Source of the DNA: Sphingomonas sp. 1F27F7B
Lineage (GTDB): Bacteria > Pseudomonadota > Alphaproteobacteria > Sphingomonadales > Sphingomonadaceae
Assembly: GCF_005503355.1 (NCBI RefSeq)
Contig: NZ_SCMK01000003.1
Coordinates: forward strand, 186,001 to 250,000
DNA: 64,000 nt
Direction of reading: 5' to 3'
Shown here: in pieces, positions 8,707-16,382 of the stretch
Numbering within the stretch: the first letter of the stretch is position 1
How the letters are laid out: each line of letters starts with the position of its first letter
Program-made: the position numbers and the translations under genes
Notes under the pieces: model-generated
What the model was told of the DNA's origin: nothing
Databases searched by the model: none
The model's input: the letters and a program-made list of their open reading frames with translations, nothing else

Positions 8707-10692
8707 ATGACAAGCAGGGCCGCAGACGGAAAGCACGAGACGATCCCGGGCCTGGGTCAGGTCGGTATCGGCATGGCCGCCCTCCCGCAATGGATGACCG
8801 GGATCGGCTGCATCATCCTGTCGCTGCCGCTGCTCGGCTGGCTGCTGGACCTGCCCTTGCTGCGCGGCTTCGGCAATTCGCATTACGCGGTCGCACCGCT
8901 CAGCGCGATCAACGGCTGCAGCGTCACCCTTGCGGCGTTCCTGGCAGTAAGCGGCCACCCTCGCCTGGCGCGCCTCGCCATCGTTCCCGCCGCGATCCTG
9001 CTCAGCCTCATCATCTTCCAGTATCTCACCGGCGCGATCGCCATGGAGCGCCTCTTCTTCTTCGAAGCGGTGCAGCGTCTCGGCGTGCGCAACGACGGCC
9101 TTAGCCCGGGCGGCACGGTGGCGGTGCAGGCGCTGGGCGGGCTCGCCGCGATCGCCGTCACCGTGGATCGCCGGATCTACCGCATCATCGGCATCATCCT
9201 GGCGAGCGGAACCGTCGCGCTGACGCTGCTGGCGACGACCGCGCTCGTCAGCGAGCCGGGCGGGATCTCGCCAGCCTTTCTCGGGCGCTCGGCGATCTCG
9301 AGCGCGATCGCCCTGCTCCCGGCCGCCGGGCTCATCCTCCACGCGATGCGGCACGAGCCCAACGAGCGGGGATGGCATCTGCTGGTGCGGCTGGCACCAG
9401 CGATCATCATCCTTCCCGCCATTCCCTCGCTGCTCGGCTTCGCGGCATATCAGGCCGACCTGCTCGGCTTCGGCGCCGCCCAGTTCGTCGTGCTCGCGAC
9501 CAATGTCGTGATCCTGGCAGGGGTGCTGATGCGCGCGATCGGCCATGCCGATGCGCAGGGCCGCGCGCTGGCGATCCGCGAGGCGAAGCTGAGCGCGGTG
9601 CTGATGATGGTCCCCGACGCCGTGATCCTGATCGACGAGGACGGCACGATCCTCGACTTCAGCGCCGCCGCCGAGCGCCTGTGGGGCTATCGCGCCGAAC
9701 AGGTCGTCGGCGAGCCGGTCACCCTGCTCTCTCCCGCCGCGCATGCCGAGCGCACCCGCCAGGAGCTGGCGGACCTGCGCGAGCGCGAGCTGAACCCATG
9801 GAACGCCGAGCCGCTCAGCGCCGTCGGCCAGCGCAGCGACGGCTCGCTCTTCCCGCTCGAGGCACGGGCCGGCCGGGTGCAGGCGGAAGACGTGGCCTAC
9901 CTGACCATCTTCGTGCGCGACATGTCGGCGCAGTTCGGCGCCGAGGACCAGGTCGCCCAGCTCAACGCCGAGCTCGCCCATCTCGCGCGCCAGAGCGCGA
10001 TGGGCGAAGCCGCGGCCGATCTCGCGCACGAGCTCAACCAGCCGCTCACCGCCGCCGCCAACTATCTCTCGGCCGCCGCCATGCTCGCGAGGAGCAGCGG
10101 CACCGAGGGGCCGGGCACCGAGATGGTGGACCGCGCCCGCGAGCAGGTGATGCAGGCCGGCGAGATCATCCGCCGGGTGCGCAGCTTCACCGAGCGCAAC
10201 GATACCGAGCGGAGCGTCGAGCCGCTGCGCCCGATGATCGAGGACGCCGCGCGGCTGGTACTGGTCGGATCGAGTCGTCTCGCCGCCCAGATCGACTGCG
10301 CCGTCGTCCCGGCGGAACTGTGTGCCTTTGTCGATCGCGTCCAGATCCAGCAGGTGCTGGTCAACCTGATGCGCAACGCCGTGCAGGTGCTGCGCGAGAG
10401 CGGGCAACGGGATCCGCGCATCTGGATCACCGCCCGGCGGATCGACGGCCCGATGATAGAGCTGCGCTGCCGCGACAACGGCCCCGGGCTTCCGCCGGAG
10501 ACGCTCGATCGTCTCTTCCAGCGCTTCTCGGCCAGCCGGACGAGCAGCGGCATGGGCATCGGCCTTTCGATTTCGAAGCGCATCATCGAACTGCACGGCG
10601 GCACCTTCTCCGCCGGAAATGCACCCGAGGGCGGCGCCACCTTCGTCTTCACCCTGCCGACGCTCGACGAGCAGGGCGCGGACAGCCCCTAG
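8707..10692 (+). CDS. Membrane-bound PAS sensor histidine kinase, FixL-like
   Basis: A 661-residue sensor kinase. The first 290 residues contain eight or so hydrophobic segments (a MASE-like membrane domain), followed by a PAS domain (about 300-415: DAVILIDEDGTILDF, LWGYRAEQVVGEPV). The H box is AADLAHELNQPLTAAANY with the phosphorylated His at 441, and the ATPase has NLMRNAVQVL, DNGPGLP and GMGIGLSISKRI. The LNQPLTAA form of the H box is typical of FixL/DctB-like kinases. No partner response regulator is adjacent, so the pathway is unknown. The ATG has only a weak ribosome site; upstream in-frame starts are less likely. Confidence 0.85.
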   Translation: MTSRAADGKHETIPGLGQVGIGMAALPQWMTGIGCIILSLPLLGWLLDLPLLRGFGNSHYAVAPLSAINGCSVTLAAFLAVSGHPRLARLAIVPAAILLSLIIFQYLTGAIAMERLFFFEAVQRLGVRNDGLSPGGTVAVQALGGLAAIAVTVDRRIYRIIGIILASGTVALTLLATTALVSEPGGISPAFLGRSAISSAIALLPAAGLILHAMRHEPNERGWHLLVRLAPAIIILPAIPSLLGFAAYQADLLGFGAAQFVVLATNVVILAGVLMRAIGHADAQGRALAIREAKLSAVLMMVPDAVILIDEDGTILDFSAAAERLWGYRAEQVVGEPVTLLSPAAHAERTRQELADLRERELNPWNAEPLSAVGQRSDGSLFPLEARAGRVQAEDVAYLTIFVRDMSAQFGAEDQVAQLNAELAHLARQSAMGEAAADLAHELNQPLTAAANYLSAAAMLARSSGTEGPGTEMVDRAREQVMQAGEIIRRVRSFTERNDTERSVEPLRPMIEDAARLVLVGSSRLAAQIDCAVVPAELCAFVDRVQIQQVLVNLMRNAVQVLRESGQRDPRIWITARRIDGPMIELRCRDNGPGLPPETLDRLFQRFSASRTSSGMGIGLSISKRIIELHGGTFSAGNAPEGGATFVFTLPTLDEQGADSP

Positions 10693-10708
10693 GGTCGGGG
10701 CTCGTTGA

Positions 10709-10822
10709 TCAAGGCCGGAAGATGACGGTTACGGCGATGGCGACGGGACGTCCATTGAGGACAGGCAACACCTCGAAGGCACTCGAAATTCCCCGTCCGC
10801 GCGACTTGACCGATACCATCGC
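10709..10822 (-). pseudogene. Possible remnant of a TonB C-terminal domain
   Basis: Minus-strand translation ending at the TGA at 10709 reads VLPVLNGRPVAIAVTVIFRP at its end, which resembles the last strands of TonB-family energy transducers (a Gly-x-Pro-Val then alternating Val and FRP). The frame upstream of about 10822 no longer looks like a TonB protein. It may be a fragment of a decayed gene; the match is short, so confidence is low. Confidence 0.35.
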
Positions 10823-10886
10823 CGGCGGATCAGCTTGCCGGATATGACGAAAGGGAGCATGATCATCCCATGGTGGGAGAATGAAG

Positions 10887-11384
10887 ATGAGAATGGCGAC
10901 AAGTGGCTTATTGCTTGTTTTCGTCCTCAGCCTGGTGGCTTGCAATAAATCAGATCCGTCAAACGTACGAGAGGCGCAGAAGACTGCGGCAGTATTGAGC
11001 GGAGATGACAAGGGTGAGGCCGCGAACAATCCTCAATGCAAGATGTTCACCGTCGCCGAGATTGCGAACTATGGCGGAGGCCCGGTCAATCCCGGCCGGA
11101 ATGCGGCAATGGGGACCGGCTGCCAATGGACCGGGGTAAAGGACGATGGCACCGGCACCGTGATGCTGCAGATCGTATCCGCCGACTATCATTCGCCCCC
11201 ATCGGGCGCGCCGGGCTTCCGCAAATTGCCCGATGTCGGAAAGCAAGGCTTTGTCGCGCCGGAAACAGGCGGATGGCAGGCAGGCGCGATACAAGGCGAG
11301 CGTTCGATCAACGTCTCGGCTGGCGGCAGCGAAGCCAAGACGATCGATTTTCTTCGCGAGGCCATGAAGCGGGCAAATCGGTAG
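10887..11384 (+). CDS. Putative lipoprotein of unknown function
   Basis: A 165-residue protein with a lipoprotein signal: hydrophobic stretch GLLLVFVLSLVAC with the lipid-modified Cys at 19. The mature part has a CKMFTVAEIANYGG segment and a second Cys in GTGCQWTG, possibly forming a disulfide; this layout recalls DUF3558-like lipoproteins, but I cannot confirm the family. The second ATG (10887) is chosen because GGGAG lies seven to eight bases before it, while the ATG at 10881 nearly abuts that site. The gene is lower in G+C than its neighbours in its first 150 bases, a hint of separate origin. Confidence 0.65.
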   Translation: MRMATSGLLLVFVLSLVACNKSDPSNVREAQKTAAVLSGDDKGEAANNPQCKMFTVAEIANYGGGPVNPGRNAAMGTGCQWTGVKDDGTGTVMLQIVSADYHSPPSGAPGFRKLPDVGKQGFVAPETGGWQAGAIQGERSINVSAGGSEAKTIDFLREAMKRANR

Positions 11385-11506
11385 AAACGCGCCCGCCTTC
11401 AAAAGCTTCTGCGCCCCCGAAGCCCAGGACCGGGTCGAAAACTCAAACAAGTGCCCGATTCTTCGATGGTCACCTCGGCCCAAAGCCGGGATGACGGACG
11501 AAGAAT

Positions 11507-11521
11507 ATGGGTCCTGACCCT
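11507..11521 (+). repeat. Copy of the dispersed ATGRGTCCYGACCCT element
   Basis: The sequence ATGGGTCCTGACCCT belongs to a short motif that recurs in intergenic DNA here at 10691-10707 and 57637-57654 (both on the complementary strand) and in more diverged form at 53569-53586 and 55443-55460. It lies beside a decayed REP-like stretch (11441-11495). The rest of 11385-11627 holds no gene that I can support. Confidence 0.45.
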
Positions 11522-11627
11522 GGCCGCCGACAAATTGCGACAATTTCGCCCCCCGGCGGAGAAACCTTCGCGACAGGATCGGCCTATCCCCAGTCTCGTC
11601 CAGATGCCTCTGGAGCGGAGAAAACGC

Positions 11628-12071
11628 ATGATGAAATTGAAGCTCGCCGCGCTGTTCGCTGCAGGCGCGATCACGTTCGGTGGAGGCGCCGCGCTGGCTG
11701 CCCCCGCACAGCAGGACCAGGCGGCACCCAAGGCCCAGATGGCGCGCCGCCCCCATCACAGCCCGTTCGACAAGGACGGCATGATCACTCGCGACGCATG
11801 GATGAAGGCCGCCGCCGCGCGCTTCGAACGGTTCGACGTCAACAAGGACGGCAAGATCTCGCGCCAGGAGTTGCGGTTCGGCCGCTTCGAGGAGCGCATG
11901 CACCGCCGCCATCGCCAGGGCTGGCACCATGGCGGCGCGCATCGCGGCCCCGGCTTCGGTCCCGGCCGCGAAGGCCCGGGCGGACCCGGCGGACCCCATC
12001 GCCGCTTCGGCCCGCCCCCGGCCGGCCAGCCCGCGCCCGCGGCACCCGCCACGCCGGCGCCCGGCAATTGA
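11628..12071 (+). CDS. Secreted EF-hand protein with Gly/Pro/His-rich tail
   Basis: A 147-residue protein with a signal peptide (KLAALFAAGAITFGGGAALA). The EF-hand region spans about residues 45-85: a loop starting FDKDGMITRDAW and a second, well-formed loop DVNKDGKISRQEL, both typical of calcium-binding EF-hands. The rest is low-complexity His/Arg/Gly/Pro sequence. It may bind calcium or other metals in the periplasm; the exact role is unknown. CGGAG seven bases before the first of two adjacent ATGs supports the start. Confidence 0.72.
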   Translation: MMKLKLAALFAAGAITFGGGAALAAPAQQDQAAPKAQMARRPHHSPFDKDGMITRDAWMKAAAARFERFDVNKDGKISRQELRFGRFEERMHRRHRQGWHHGGAHRGPGFGPGREGPGGPGGPHRRFGPPPAGQPAPAAPATPAPGN

Positions 12072-12074
12072 GCG

Positions 12075-12479
12075 TCAGGCGATCGTCACCGGATCGAAGC
12101 GCCCGTGGAGTTCCCCCCGCTCCACGGCGCGCCAGGCGGTGACGGTGTCTCCCCCGACGACCAGCCAGAGCTTGCCGTCGGGGGCAGCCATCGCCGCATC
12201 GATCACCGAAGGAGCCGCGTCGCCGCTCGGATGCGAATGCCAATAACCCTGGAGCTTCGGCCCGCCCCCGCGCTCGGCCCGAAGTGCTGCGAACAGCGCG
12301 GCGGGATCTATCTCGAAATGTCGATCCGGCGCTTCGTCAACATTTTCAACAGCTTGATAGCTGGTGATTGCGCTGCCCGAACCGAACAGCAGTCCGCACG
12401 CCTCAAGCGGCGCGAAAACCGCGGAAATCTGTCGGATACCGATCAGTACAGATCTTGAAATCGCGATCTTCATGCCCAT
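12075..12479 (-). CDS. JAMM/MPN metalloprotease-fold protein (Mov34/PAD-1 family)
   Basis: A 134-residue single-domain protein with a complete JAMM zinc site: E26 (LEACGLLFG), then GYWHSHPSGDAAPSVIDAAM with H81, H83, S91 and D94 in the canonical H-x-H-x7-S-x2-D spacing. Prokaryotic members act as isopeptidases or in sulfur-carrier processing, but the substrate here is not indicated. It is divergent from rluD with only 12 bases between their starts, so the two promoters must overlap one another's genes. A second ATG at 12473 is an equally possible start. Confidence 0.82.
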   Translation of the reverse strand: MGMKIAISRSVLIGIRQISAVFAPLEACGLLFGSGSAITSYQAVENVDEAPDRHFEIDPAALFAALRAERGGGPKLQGYWHSHPSGDAAPSVIDAAMAAPDGKLWLVVGGDTVTAWRAVERGELHGRFDPVTIA

Positions 12480-12491
12480 CTACCGTAAAAC

Positions 12492-13439
12492 ATGAATCCG
12501 GGGGTTTCCATCATCGAGGCACGTATCGCGGACACAGCCGATGGCTGGCGTCTGGATCGTGCGCTCGCCGACGCCGTGCCGACCCTGTCGCGGGAGCGGC
12601 TGAAGGCGTTGATTTCCTCGGGCGCGGTCACCGGTCCGCAGGGTCTGGTCCGCGATCCGGCGAAGAAGGCGCCCGCGGGCGCGCTGTTCAGCGTCGCGGT
12701 GCCCGAACCCGAGCCCGCGCACAACGAAGCGCAGGAAATCCCGCTCAAGGTGGTGTTCGAGGACGAGCATCTGATCGTGATCGACAAGCAGGCCGGGCTG
12801 GTCGTCCATCCAGCGGCGGGCAATCTGGACGGGACGCTGGTCAATGCGCTGCTCCACCATTGCCAAGGCTCGCTCTCGGGCATCGGCGGCGTCGCGCGGC
12901 CGGGCATCGTCCATCGGATCGACAAGGATACGTCGGGCCTGATGGTAGCCGCCAAGACCGATCGGGCGCACGAAGGATTGGCCAAGCAGTTCAAGTCCCA
13001 TTCAATCGACCGGCGCTATCGTGCAATTGTGTCAGGACTTTTGAGACTATCCGAAGGTACGGTGGATGCGCCGCTCGCGCGTTCGCCGCACAATCGCAAA
13101 AAGGTCGCGATCGTGAAGAACGGGAAGCGCGCGGTCACGCATTGGCGCAAGCTTCGCGAACTTCAGGATGCGACGCTGGTCGAATGCCGGCTGGAAACGG
13201 GCCGCACCCATCAGGTGCGAGTCCATATGGCTTCTCTGGGTCATCCGCTGGTCGGCGATCCGGTCTATGGCAGTGTCCGCAAGGGGCACCGTCAACTTCT
13301 GGAAACCTTGAATTTCCGGCGCCAGGCCTTGCACGCGGCACATCTGGGGTTCATTCACCCCATCAATAGCACCGCTTTGGCGTTCGAAAGCGAAATCCCT
13401 GCCGACATGCAGGAACTGTTCGATAACCTCATCGTATGA
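12492..13439 (+). CDS. rluD: Large-subunit rRNA pseudouridine synthase, RluD type
   Basis: A 315-residue RluA-family enzyme. An N-terminal S4 domain (about 17-75: WRLDRALADAVPTLSRERLK) is followed by the catalytic domain with HRIDKDTSGL, where D144 is the expected catalytic Asp, and the RTHQVRVHMASLGHPLVGDP motif. In the family it converts uridines in helix 69 of 23S rRNA to pseudouridine. It is followed by rpoH, an order common in sphingomonads. RluD versus a close paralogue cannot be settled without a genome-wide comparison. Confidence 0.88.
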   Translation: MNPGVSIIEARIADTADGWRLDRALADAVPTLSRERLKALISSGAVTGPQGLVRDPAKKAPAGALFSVAVPEPEPAHNEAQEIPLKVVFEDEHLIVIDKQAGLVVHPAAGNLDGTLVNALLHHCQGSLSGIGGVARPGIVHRIDKDTSGLMVAAKTDRAHEGLAKQFKSHSIDRRYRAIVSGLLRLSEGTVDAPLARSPHNRKKVAIVKNGKRAVTHWRKLRELQDATLVECRLETGRTHQVRVHMASLGHPLVGDPVYGSVRKGHRQLLETLNFRRQALHAAHLGFIHPINSTALAFESEIPADMQELFDNLIV

Positions 13440-13443
13440 TTCC

Positions 13444-13473
13444 GGGCGGCACTGCCTTCGGGCAGGTGCGCCC
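13444..13473 (+). promoter_or_regulatory. UUCG-capped hairpin between rluD and rpoH
   Basis: TGCC-TTCG-GGCA forms the tip of a longer stem continued by GCAC/GTGC and GGGC/GCCC with small bulges. It lies 5 bases after the rluD stop and about 20 bases before the rpoH ATG. There is no T-run, so it is not a typical intrinsic terminator; it could stabilise mRNA ends or shape the rpoH leader. It does not cover the rpoH ribosome site. Confidence 0.4.
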
Positions 13474-13494
13474 CAAGTGAAGGGAGAAATGATC

Positions 13495-14397
13495 ATGGCA
13501 AGCGGCAGCAACGTCCCGGCGACGATCCCCGCGCTCGGCGGTGAGGCCAGCCTCAACCGCTACCTGGCCGAGATCAAGAAGTTTCCGATCCTGAGCCCCG
13601 AGCAGGAGTTCATGCTCGCCAAGCGCTTCCAGGAGCATGGCGACACGGACGCCGCGGCTCAGCTGGTCACGTCGCATCTGCGTCTCGTGGCGAAGATCGC
13701 CATGGGCTATCGCGGCTATGGCCTGCCCGTCTCCGAACTGATCTCGGAAGGCAATATCGGCCTGATGCAGGGCGTGAAGAAGTTCGAGCCCGATCGGGGC
13801 TTCCGCCTGGCCACCTATGCCATGTGGTGGATCCGCGCCTCGATCCAGGAATTCATCCTGCGCTCGTGGAGCCTGGTGAAGATGGGCACCACCGCTGCGC
13901 AGAAGAAGCTGTTCTTCAACCTGCGCCGGATGAAGGCCAAGCTCGACGCGTTCGAGGACGGCGATCTCAGCCCCGAGCATGTCGCCAAGATCGCCACCGA
14001 TCTCGGCGTCACCGAGGAGGAAGTCACCTCGATGAACCGCCGGATGGCGATGGGCGGCGACACGTCGCTCAACGTGCCGATGCGCGAGGATGGCGAGGGC
14101 CAGTGGCAGGATTGGCTGGCCGATGAGGACCAGTTGCAGGACGAGCGCGTCGCCGAGGCCCAGGAAGCCACCGTCCGCCACGAGATGCTCGTGTCGGCGA
14201 TGGAGGACCTCAACGAGCGCGAGCGGCACATCCTCACCGAGCGTCGCCTGACGGACGATCCCAAGACCCTCGAGGAACTCTCGCAGGTCTATGACGTCAG
14301 CCGCGAGCGCGTCCGCCAGATCGAGGTGCGCGCGTTCGAGAAGCTGCAAAAGGCAATGATGCGCATCGCCGGCGAGAAGCGCCTCCTCCCCGCCTGA
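13495..14397 (+). CDS. rpoH: Heat-shock sigma factor RpoH (sigma-32)
   Basis: A 300-residue sigma factor with region 1.2/2 (LNRYLAEIKKFPILSPEQEF; ATYAMWWIRASIQEFIL), the RpoH box QKKLFFNLRR that separates sigma-32 from sigma-70, and region 4 (TLEELSQVYDVSRERVRQIE). It directs RNA polymerase to heat-shock promoters. Three in-frame ATGs exist; 13495 has GGAG eight bases upstream, whereas 13489 is too close to it. A stable hairpin precedes the gene. mtgA follows after 10 bases. Confidence 0.95.
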   Translation: MASGSNVPATIPALGGEASLNRYLAEIKKFPILSPEQEFMLAKRFQEHGDTDAAAQLVTSHLRLVAKIAMGYRGYGLPVSELISEGNIGLMQGVKKFEPDRGFRLATYAMWWIRASIQEFILRSWSLVKMGTTAAQKKLFFNLRRMKAKLDAFEDGDLSPEHVAKIATDLGVTEEEVTSMNRRMAMGGDTSLNVPMREDGEGQWQDWLADEDQLQDERVAEAQEATVRHEMLVSAMEDLNERERHILTERRLTDDPKTLEELSQVYDVSRERVRQIEVRAFEKLQKAMMRIAGEKRLLPA

Positions 14398-14406
14398 CGC
14401 CTGCGC

Positions 14407-15351
14407 ATGGCGGACGATGATCGCAACGATGCGGGGCCTCCGCATGTCCCGGAAGCGCCGGCGGGCATCCCGCCGGCGCCTTCCGATTCTGCGTCCCGTC
14501 CGCGCGACTGGACTCCGCGCGCGACGACGGCGCGGCAGCCCGAACTCGGGACCGCACCGATGCCGGATCTCAAGCCGCTCGGCGAGGAACCCGATCCCTT
14601 CGCATCGCGGACCGAAGCGCCTCTGCGGCCTTCGCCCAGGCGGATGGAACGCGCGGCCAGACCGCGCAAGCCGTTGCTGCGCCGGATCCTGTTCTGGATC
14701 CTGAAGGCCGTCCTCGCCTTCCTGGCCGTCTCGATCGGCATGGTGGCGATCTACAAGTTCGTGCCGCCGCCGATCACCTGGACGCAGATCGGCGACATCA
14801 TCGGCGGCCATGGCGCCACCAAGCGCTGGATGTCGCTGGACCGGATCGATCCGAACATGCCCCGCGCCGCGATCGCCGCCGAGGATGCGCGCTTCTGCAC
14901 GCATGACGGCTTTGATTTCACTGCGATCGAGCAGGCCTATGCGCGCAATCAGAAAGGCGGCCGCATCCGCGGCGGCTCGACGATCAGCCAGCAGACCGCG
15001 AAGAACGTCTTCCTGTTCCAGGGCGGCGGCTATGCCCGCAAGGCGCTGGAGGCCTATTTCACGGTTCTGATCGAGAATATCTGGGGCAAGCGGCGGATCA
15101 TGGAAGTCTATCTGAACGTCGCGGAGACCGGGATCGGCACCTATGGCGTGAATGCCGGCGCGATGCGCTATTTCAAGCACGACGCCTCGCGCCTGAGCCC
15201 ACGCGAGGCCGCACAGATCGCCGCGGTGCTGCCGCTGCCCAAGAAGCGCGCCGGCATCGATCCGCGCGGCTTCACCCGGCGCTACGGCAACGCGATCAGC
15301 GCGCGCATCGGCACGGTGCGCGGCGACGGGCTGGACAGCTGCCTGCGCTGA
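14407..15351 (+). CDS. mtgA: Monofunctional peptidoglycan transglycosylase MtgA
   Basis: The 314-residue protein has a long proline-rich cytoplasmic N-terminus (about 85 residues, longer than usual), one membrane segment (about 92-115: RILFWILKAVLAFLAVSIGM) and a GT51 glycosyltransferase domain. The catalytic Glu is in AAEDARFCTHDGFD and the second motif is GGSTISQQTAKN. It polymerises lipid II into glycan strands in the periplasm. No transpeptidase domain is present. Its stop overlaps the start of the next gene (TGATG). Confidence 0.92.
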   Translation: MADDDRNDAGPPHVPEAPAGIPPAPSDSASRPRDWTPRATTARQPELGTAPMPDLKPLGEEPDPFASRTEAPLRPSPRRMERAARPRKPLLRRILFWILKAVLAFLAVSIGMVAIYKFVPPPITWTQIGDIIGGHGATKRWMSLDRIDPNMPRAAIAAEDARFCTHDGFDFTAIEQAYARNQKGGRIRGGSTISQQTAKNVFLFQGGGYARKALEAYFTVLIENIWGKRRIMEVYLNVAETGIGTYGVNAGAMRYFKHDASRLSPREAAQIAAVLPLPKKRAGIDPRGFTRRYGNAISARIGTVRGDGLDSCLR

Positions 15352-15743
15352 TGGAGCCGATCCGCATCGCCGCCGCGCTGATCGATGACGGTGCCGGCCG
15401 GATGCTGCTCGTCCGCAAGGCCGGCAGCCGGGCCTATATGCAGGCCGGCGGCAAGATCGAACCGGGCGAAGCGCCGCTCGACGCGCTCCGCCGCGAACTG
15501 GCCGAAGAGATCGGCCTCGAAATCGCCGATGCGCCCTGGCTCGGCCGCTTCCAGGCGCCCGCCGCCAACGAACCCGGCCGCATCGTGGAAGCGGAGCTGT
15601 TCCACCTGACCATGGTGCATGATCCCGCGATCGCCGCGGAGATCGAGGAAGCGCGCTGGGTGGAAATCGCCCAGGCCGGCGAACTCCCGCTCGCGCCGAT
15701 GACGCGCGACCATGTGCTGCCGATCGCCTTGAAGCTGGCCTGA
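15351..15743 (+). CDS. Nudix hydrolase
   Basis: A 130-residue single-domain protein with a full Nudix box, GGKIEPGEAPLDALRRELAE followed by EIGL, which binds magnesium and positions a nucleoside diphosphate linked to another group. Substrates in this family range from 8-oxo-dGTP to ADP-sugars; the sequence does not tell which. The ATG overlaps the mtgA stop codon, so the two are translationally coupled. It converges with the gene at 15747. Confidence 0.85.
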   Translation: MEPIRIAAALIDDGAGRMLLVRKAGSRAYMQAGGKIEPGEAPLDALRRELAEEIGLEIADAPWLGRFQAPAANEPGRIVEAELFHLTMVHDPAIAAEIEEARWVEIAQAGELPLAPMTRDHVLPIALKLA

Positions 15744-15746
15744 GCC

Positions 15747-15989
15747 TTACCGGATCCTGTTGGCGGCGCTCTTCGCCGCACCGCCGACATCCTTGGCCGT
15801 ATCGCCCACCTTGTCGGCGGCAGCGCCGACTGCGTCGGTCCTCGCATCCTCGCGACTATCCTGGTTGAACAGATAGATGGCGCCGATCACCACCGCGACC
15901 AGCAGCGCCAGCCCGATCAACAGGCCGGCACCGCCGCCGCGGCGCTTGGCGGCTACGCCATCGCTACGCCCGGTGACAGGCTCGACCAT
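15747..15989 (-). CDS. Small single-pass membrane protein, unknown function
   Basis: An 80-residue protein: a basic N-terminus (AAKRRGGG), one membrane segment of about 20 residues (LLIGLALLVAVVIGAIYLFN), and an Ala/Asp/Lys-rich amphipathic tail with three related units of the form DKVGDTAKDVGGAAKSAAN. Tails like this occur in stress-associated small membrane proteins. GAGGAG seven bases upstream supports the ATG. A partial match to the EcfG promoter (GGAAC, 16 bases, CGGTT) lies upstream but departs from consensus. Confidence 0.65.
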   Translation of the reverse strand: MVEPVTGRSDGVAAKRRGGGAGLLIGLALLVAVVIGAIYLFNQDSREDARTDAVGAAADKVGDTAKDVGGAAKSAANRIR

Positions 15990-16049
15990 TGTACTTCTCC
16001 TCGAACTTGCCCGTCAGCAACCGAGAAGGCGTTGTAATGGTTCCGAAAA

Positions 16050-16373
16050 TCAGAAGGGCAACTTGAACCCCGGCGGCAGCGGCAAGCCGCTCGTCATCTT
16101 CGACATCGCTTCCTGCGAAGCGGCGTCCGCCTTGGCGCGGGCATCGTTGAACGCGGCTGCGAGCAGATCCTCGAGCATGCCCTTCTCGGCCGGGTTGAGC
16201 AGCGAATCGTCGATCTGGATGCCGATGATCCGTCCCTTGGCCGAAGCCTGGACCGTGACCAGCCCGCCGCCCGACGCGCCTTCCACCTCGATCTTGTCGA
16301 GATCGGCCTGCGCCTTGGTCAGCTCGGCCTGGACGTTCTGCGCCATGGCCATGATTTCTTCGAGACTCTTCAT
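16050..16373 (-). CDS. ybaB: Nucleoid-associated protein YbaB/EbfC
   Basis: A 107-residue protein with the YbaB/EbfC pattern: a helical N-terminus (KSLEEIMAMAQNVQAELTKA), a strand region rich in Gly (GGGLVTVQASAKGRIIGIQI) and a helical C-terminus ending in the PGFKLPF tail. The family binds DNA as a dimer. It follows dnaX by 9 bases, the widely conserved dnaX-ybaB order. Confidence 0.92.
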   Translation of the reverse strand: MKSLEEIMAMAQNVQAELTKAQADLDKIEVEGASGGGLVTVQASAKGRIIGIQIDDSLLNPAEKGMLEDLLAAAFNDARAKADAASQEAMSKMTSGLPLPPGFKLPF

Positions 16374-16382
16374 CTGTACTTC

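Noticed and set aside
8377..10596. A 739-codon open frame antisense to the histidine kinase gene
   Set aside because: Low-complexity Arg/Asp/Gln-rich translation and no ribosome site; the kinase on the other strand has all catalytic boxes.
15996..16042. EcfG promoter upstream of the small membrane protein at 15989
   Set aside because: GGAAC is followed after 16 bases by CGGTT rather than CGTT, so the -10 part does not fit; kept only as a remark in the gene entry.
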